Positions 61,188-64,000 of a DNA stretch of 64,000 nucleotides are shown here, in pieces. Positions within the stretch are counted from its first letter, which is position 1; every line of letters starts with the position of its first letter. The notes beneath the pieces were generated by a model, which did no database searches, was not told where the DNA came from, and saw only the letters and a list, made by a program, of their open reading frames with translations. A program made the position numbers and the translations under genes. The stretch is taken from positions 55,567 through 119,566 of the forward strand of contig CAJTOH010000006.1 of assembly GCA_910577685.1 (NCBI GenBank). The letters run 5' to 3'. The DNA is from an uncultured Dorea sp. (GTDB lineage Bacteria; Bacillota; Clostridia; Lachnospirales; Lachnospiraceae).

Positions 61188-62264
61188 ATGAATGATTTTA
61201 GGTCAGATCAAAGATTTCAGGATTTAGTACCATTTAAAGAAAAAATCTGGCTTTCATCACCTACCATGCACGGTGTGGAGCTTGAATACATGACGGAAGC
61301 ATATCGGACAAACTGGATGTCTACGGTGGGCGGCAACATCGATGAAATGGAGCGCTTACTTGCGGATTATATAGGAGTAAACAGTGCGGTGGGATTGTCC
61401 TGCGGTACGGCTGCATTACACTTGGCAATCCGGCTTGCAGGAGAAAAATTATATGGAACACCGGGAAAGATTGACGAAATTAAGCGAATATGTAAAGCGC
61501 ATGAGGCGTTACTTGTAGAGGATGCGGCGGAAAGTTTGGGGGCTGTCTATAAAGGGAGACAGACAGGAAGCTTTGGAGATTACGGTATTATCTCCTTTAA
61601 TGGAAACAAAATCATTACAGGAAGTTCAGGCGGGGCTTTTCTGTCGAATTCGGAGTACGATGCCGATAAAATACGGAAATGGTCTACCCAGAGCCGGGAG
61701 GCGGCTCCGTGGTATCAACATCAAGAATTAGGTTATAACTACCGTATGTCGAATGTGATTGCCGGAGTGGTACGCGGACAGATGGAGTATATAGAAGAGC
61801 ACATTGCGCAGAAGAAGGCGATTTATGAGCGTTATCGAGAGGGATTAGCGGATCTTCCGGTTGCTATGAATCCATTAGGAGAGGATAGCGTTTCGAATTA
61901 CTGGCTGTCTTGTATTACGATTGATCCGTCCGCTATGTGCAAGAATGTGAGATCAGAAAGAGAGAAGCTGTACAGCCATAGTAAAGGGAAAACTTGTCCC
62001 GATGAAATACTGGACGTACTTGCCGGTTTTAGTATTGAAGGACGGCCAATTTGGAAACCGATGCATCTGCAGGCGTTATACCGCGGAAATGGGTTTGTAG
62101 GGGTAAGTGGACGAAGAAACAAAAATATTAATATAGACGAAGAGAAGATGGATTCTGTCGGGGCAGATATTTTTGAGAGAGGGTTATGTCTGCCGTCGGA
62201 TATTAAGATGACGGCAAAACAGCAGGATGTTGTGATAGATCTTATTCACAGGTGTTTTGAGTAA
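61188..62264 (+). CDS. DegT-family aminotransferase with a 72-residue internal deletion
   Basis: 358 residues. Close paralogue of the locus 1 enzyme (430 residues) along its whole length, but residues corresponding to 91-162 are missing: the sequence jumps from AIRLAGEKLYG directly to TPGKIDEIKRI. The deletion is in frame and bounded in the parent by two LYG-encoding stretches, pointing to recombination between short repeats. The Schiff-base Lys (NGNKIITG) and VEDAAESLG remain, but part of the PLP-binding large domain is gone. Probably inactive. Confidence 0.82.
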   Translation: MNDFRSDQRFQDLVPFKEKIWLSSPTMHGVELEYMTEAYRTNWMSTVGGNIDEMERLLADYIGVNSAVGLSCGTAALHLAIRLAGEKLYGTPGKIDEIKRICKAHEALLVEDAAESLGAVYKGRQTGSFGDYGIISFNGNKIITGSSGGAFLSNSEYDADKIRKWSTQSREAAPWYQHQELGYNYRMSNVIAGVVRGQMEYIEEHIAQKKAIYERYREGLADLPVAMNPLGEDSVSNYWLSCITIDPSAMCKNVRSEREKLYSHSKGKTCPDEILDVLAGFSIEGRPIWKPMHLQALYRGNGFVGVSGRRNKNINIDEEKMDSVGADIFERGLCLPSDIKMTAKQQDVVIDLIHRCFE

Positions 62265-62273
62265 ATATAAAAA

Positions 62274-62984
62274 ATGAAAATAAGAAAATGGTTTACTAAA
62301 AAAGAGAAGAAACATGTTCCGAATGGTCCGTATGAGGCTATGATAAAACGTCCGTTAGATTTGGTGATTAGCGGATTGGCGCTTATCCTTTTGGCTCCTG
62401 TAATGGTGGTGGTGGCGCTGGCTGTAAAAATAAAGCTTGGATCGCCAATCATTTTTTCGCAGGCCAGACCGGGGTTGGATGGGAAAGTGTTCAGAATTTT
62501 TAAATTCCGTACCATGAAGGAAGAAAGGGATTGTAATGGCAGGATGCTTCCGGATGAAGTAAGGCTTACGCCCTTTGGAAAGTTTTTAAGAGCTACGAGT
62601 CTTGATGAGCTGCCTGAGCTAGTAAATATTATAAAGGGTGATATGTCTCTTGTCGGGCCTCGTCCGTTATTGCCAACATATCTTCCTTACTATTCGGAAG
62701 AAGAGAATCACAGGCACGATGTGCTTCCGGGCTTGACCGGTTACGCGCAAGTACACGGCAGGAATACGTTAAGCTGGGACGACAAACTAAAGATGGATAT
62801 AAAGTACGTAGAACATATTACTTTTATCGGAGATTTGATGATTGTTTTAAAAACTGTTTTAAAGGTGCTGGCAAGGGAGGGTATATCATCGGGTACTTCA
62901 GTGACGATGGAGAGTTTCATAGATTATGCGAAAAACAGAGGAAACAGTATTAATCAGCGTGATTGTTCCGGTATACATGATTGA
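62274..62984 (+). CDS. Undecaprenyl-phosphate sugar-1-phosphate transferase, paralogue of the locus 1 enzyme
   Basis: 236 residues. Same motifs as the locus 1 copy: KRPLDLVISGLALILLAPVM, FRTMKEERD, SLDELPEL, VGPRPLLPTYLPYY, PGLTGYAQVHGR. It appears intact. The C-terminal extension beyond IDYAKNR differs and overlaps the start of the broken glycosyltransferase. Confidence 0.88.
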   Translation: MKIRKWFTKKEKKHVPNGPYEAMIKRPLDLVISGLALILLAPVMVVVALAVKIKLGSPIIFSQARPGLDGKVFRIFKFRTMKEERDCNGRMLPDEVRLTPFGKFLRATSLDELPELVNIIKGDMSLVGPRPLLPTYLPYYSEEENHRHDVLPGLTGYAQVHGRNTLSWDDKLKMDIKYVEHITFIGDLMIVLKTVLKVLAREGISSGTSVTMESFIDYAKNRGNSINQRDCSGIHD

Positions 62985-63063
62985 AAGGTATATTGGAATT
63001 GAACAAAATCGCTGTGCGATGGCCTGCCAAGGCTGTGGCATAGCGATTTTCTATTTTTTATAA
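62926..63063 (+). pseudogene. GT2 glycosyltransferase cut off by an insertion
   Basis: ATG at 62926, overlapping the previous gene by 59 bases. The product reads as a GT2 start, LISVIVPVYMIERYIG, but homology ends there (compare AYNIENYIGRCIESL in locus 1). The remaining codons run through the terminator hairpin to a stop at 63061. The junction lies near 62995 and marks the left end of inserted DNA. Confidence 0.7.
63005..63059 (+). terminator. Terminator at the left end of the inserted element
   Basis: AAAATCGCT (63005-63013) pairs with AGCGATTTT (63042-63050), then CTATTTTTT. It would stop transcription from locus 2. The next 196 bases, up to the recombinase start, hold no gene I can see and are probably the element's left end. 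Confidence 0.75.
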
Positions 63064-63259
63064 CAAAAGCAGTGGAAAGCAAGTCCTAAAAGTAGTATTG
63101 TTAAGTCACCACAACAAAACAATCTAACAGGATCGTTCCCACTGCCTATGAAAAGAATACCACCTTCCGCTTGATTGGCAAGCGGTTTTATGACCCGAAT
63201 GCACCTCCGTGTAAAGCAGTGTTTTTGATTGTTACTGATTTTACATGGAGGATTTTATT

Positions 63260-64000
63260 ATGTACGAAAAATATTTAGAACAGCTTGAGGAAGCCGGAAA
63301 AATCCGCAACCTCAAAGAACGTTCCATCAATTGTTATAAAAACTATGTTTCTTACTTTCTAAAATATCAAGGTAAGAGTCCGGAAGATCTTACCTGCCAG
63401 GATGTCAGGGCTTTTCTTCTTGCAAAAAAGGACGAAGGGCTGAAAGCCACTACCCTGAACCTTTATAATTCCGCCATCCGCTTTTTCTATCGGAATGTCC
63501 TGCACATCCTTTGGGATGACATTACAGTCCCGCGCATGATTCCGGAACACAAACTTCCAACTGTTTTGACGATGGATGAAATCGACCGCTTGTTGGACGC
63601 TGTTGATGACATAAAATATAAAGCTATGTTTGCAACGATGTATTCTTCCGGAATGCGTGTTTCCGAAGTCATCCATCTGCATTATGATGATATCTCCCGC
63701 ACAAATATGCAGATCCATGTCCGGGATACAAAAAACCGGATGGATCGCTATACGATTCTTTCCAAACGGTGTCTGGACATCCTTACACAATACTGGTTTG
63801 AGAAAGGACGTCCCCGTGGAATCCTGTTTCCTAATAAATTTACCGGTAATTACCTGACAGTCAATACACTGGAGCAAGTGATGCGGCGGGCAGTATCCGA
63901 TGCTGGACTTCCAAAGAATGCAACGCCACACTCTCTCCGTCATAGCTTTGCAACTCATCTGATGGAGCAGGGAGTAGAACGACAGAATATTCAGGCACTG
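63260..64000 (+). CDS. Tyrosine recombinase (phage-integrase family), 3' end outside window
   Basis: 247 residues seen, no stop before the window end. ATG at 63260 with TGGAGGA upstream. N-terminal SAM-like core-binding domain (residues about 1-90, KNYVSYFLKYQGKSPEDLTC), then the catalytic domain with Arg in SSGMRVSEVI, Lys in DTKNRMD and HSLRHSFATHLM (HxxR). The Tyr would lie beyond the edge. The type is common on insertion elements of Firmicutes, sometimes beside an IS91-like transposase. It truncates a glycosyltransferase, so it is probably element-borne rather than the promoter invertase, though that cannot be excluded. Confidence 0.88.
   Translation, partial: MYEKYLEQLEEAGKIRNLKERSINCYKNYVSYFLKYQGKSPEDLTCQDVRAFLLAKKDEGLKATTLNLYNSAIRFFYRNVLHILWDDITVPRMIPEHKLPTVLTMDEIDRLLDAVDDIKYKAMFATMYSSGMRVSEVIHLHYDDISRTNMQIHVRDTKNRMDRYTILSKRCLDILTQYWFEKGRPRGILFPNKFTGNYLTVNTLEQVMRRAVSDAGLPKNATPHSLRHSFATHLMEQGVERQNIQAL

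Noticed and set aside
63260..64000. The end-of-window recombinase as the enzyme that inverts the promoters
   Set aside because: It sits in DNA that interrupts a locus 2 gene and no TTCGCAGAG-type site lies near it; an element-borne role is simpler. Not excluded.

Overview
The window reads as a chromosomal segment of an anaerobic Lachnospiraceae-like Firmicute (class Clostridia). The case rests on a Stickland glycine/betaine reductase subunit, AGGAGG ribosome sites on most genes, a T-box leader on thrS, a TGS-type nucleoside kinase, DUF1292, DUF1540 and SEC-C proteins, and a Clostridia-type dnaG-rpoD-trmK-nif3 order. Species cannot be fixed from the sequence alone.

Layout. 1-12.7 kb: 3' end of grdD, an LRR surface protein, a GNAT-ThrE fusion with its ThrE partner, a degenerate Sir2 protein, gltX, a UvrD-type helicase, an orphan sugar-binding lipoprotein beside a catalytically dead GH13 protein, a TraX-like membrane protein, a 37-bp tandem repeat and a DUF5662 protein. 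12.8-17.1 kb: an AT-rich accessory patch with two GNAT genes, an acidic orphan, and broken Rpn and ParA genes, ending at a tRNA-Leu. 17.2-38.0 kb: housekeeping genes (polyphosphate:AMP phosphotransferase, dnaG, rpoD, trmK, Nif3-like, nucleoside kinase, cls, purA, asnB, T-box/thrS, AI-2E-type permease, metA). 38.2-41.3 kb: a second low-GC patch with an acyltransferase, a LytTR/DUF3021 pair, scraps of integrative elements and a probable group II intron fragment.

41.4-64.0 kb is the most remarkable part: two consecutive surface-polysaccharide loci, each headed by the same device. About 190 bp of DNA is bounded by inverted repeats. Each repeat is itself a recombinase-like site (9-bp inverted arms around a 7-bp asymmetric spacer). 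Inside lies one strong sigma-A promoter, and the first gene beyond is a NusG-type antiterminator. In this assembly both promoters point away from their operons (OFF) and fire into the outer repeat, which then forms a hairpin followed by a U-tract. The two devices share arms but not spacers, so each should invert independently. Both antiterminator genes lack a normal start codon and appear to start at AUC.

Locus 1 (41.66-59.46 kb) encodes a Wzx/Wzy-type polysaccharide: Pgl-like aminotransferase, acetyltransferase and priming phosphosugar transferase, four glycosyltransferases, a hexapeptide acyltransferase, a sulfotransferase, polymerase and flippase. A complete 2-aminoethylphosphonate module follows (PEP mutase fused to a cytidylyltransferase, phosphonopyruvate decarboxylase, AEP transaminase, CTP:AEP-type nucleotidyltransferase). 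A membrane acyltransferase carrying a 10-G tract closes the operon. The predicted product is a phase-variable, phosphonate- and sulfate-modified glycan. Locus 2 is a decayed duplicate: its aminotransferase lost 72 residues in frame, and the next glycosyltransferase is cut off by an insertion carrying a tyrosine recombinase that runs off the window.
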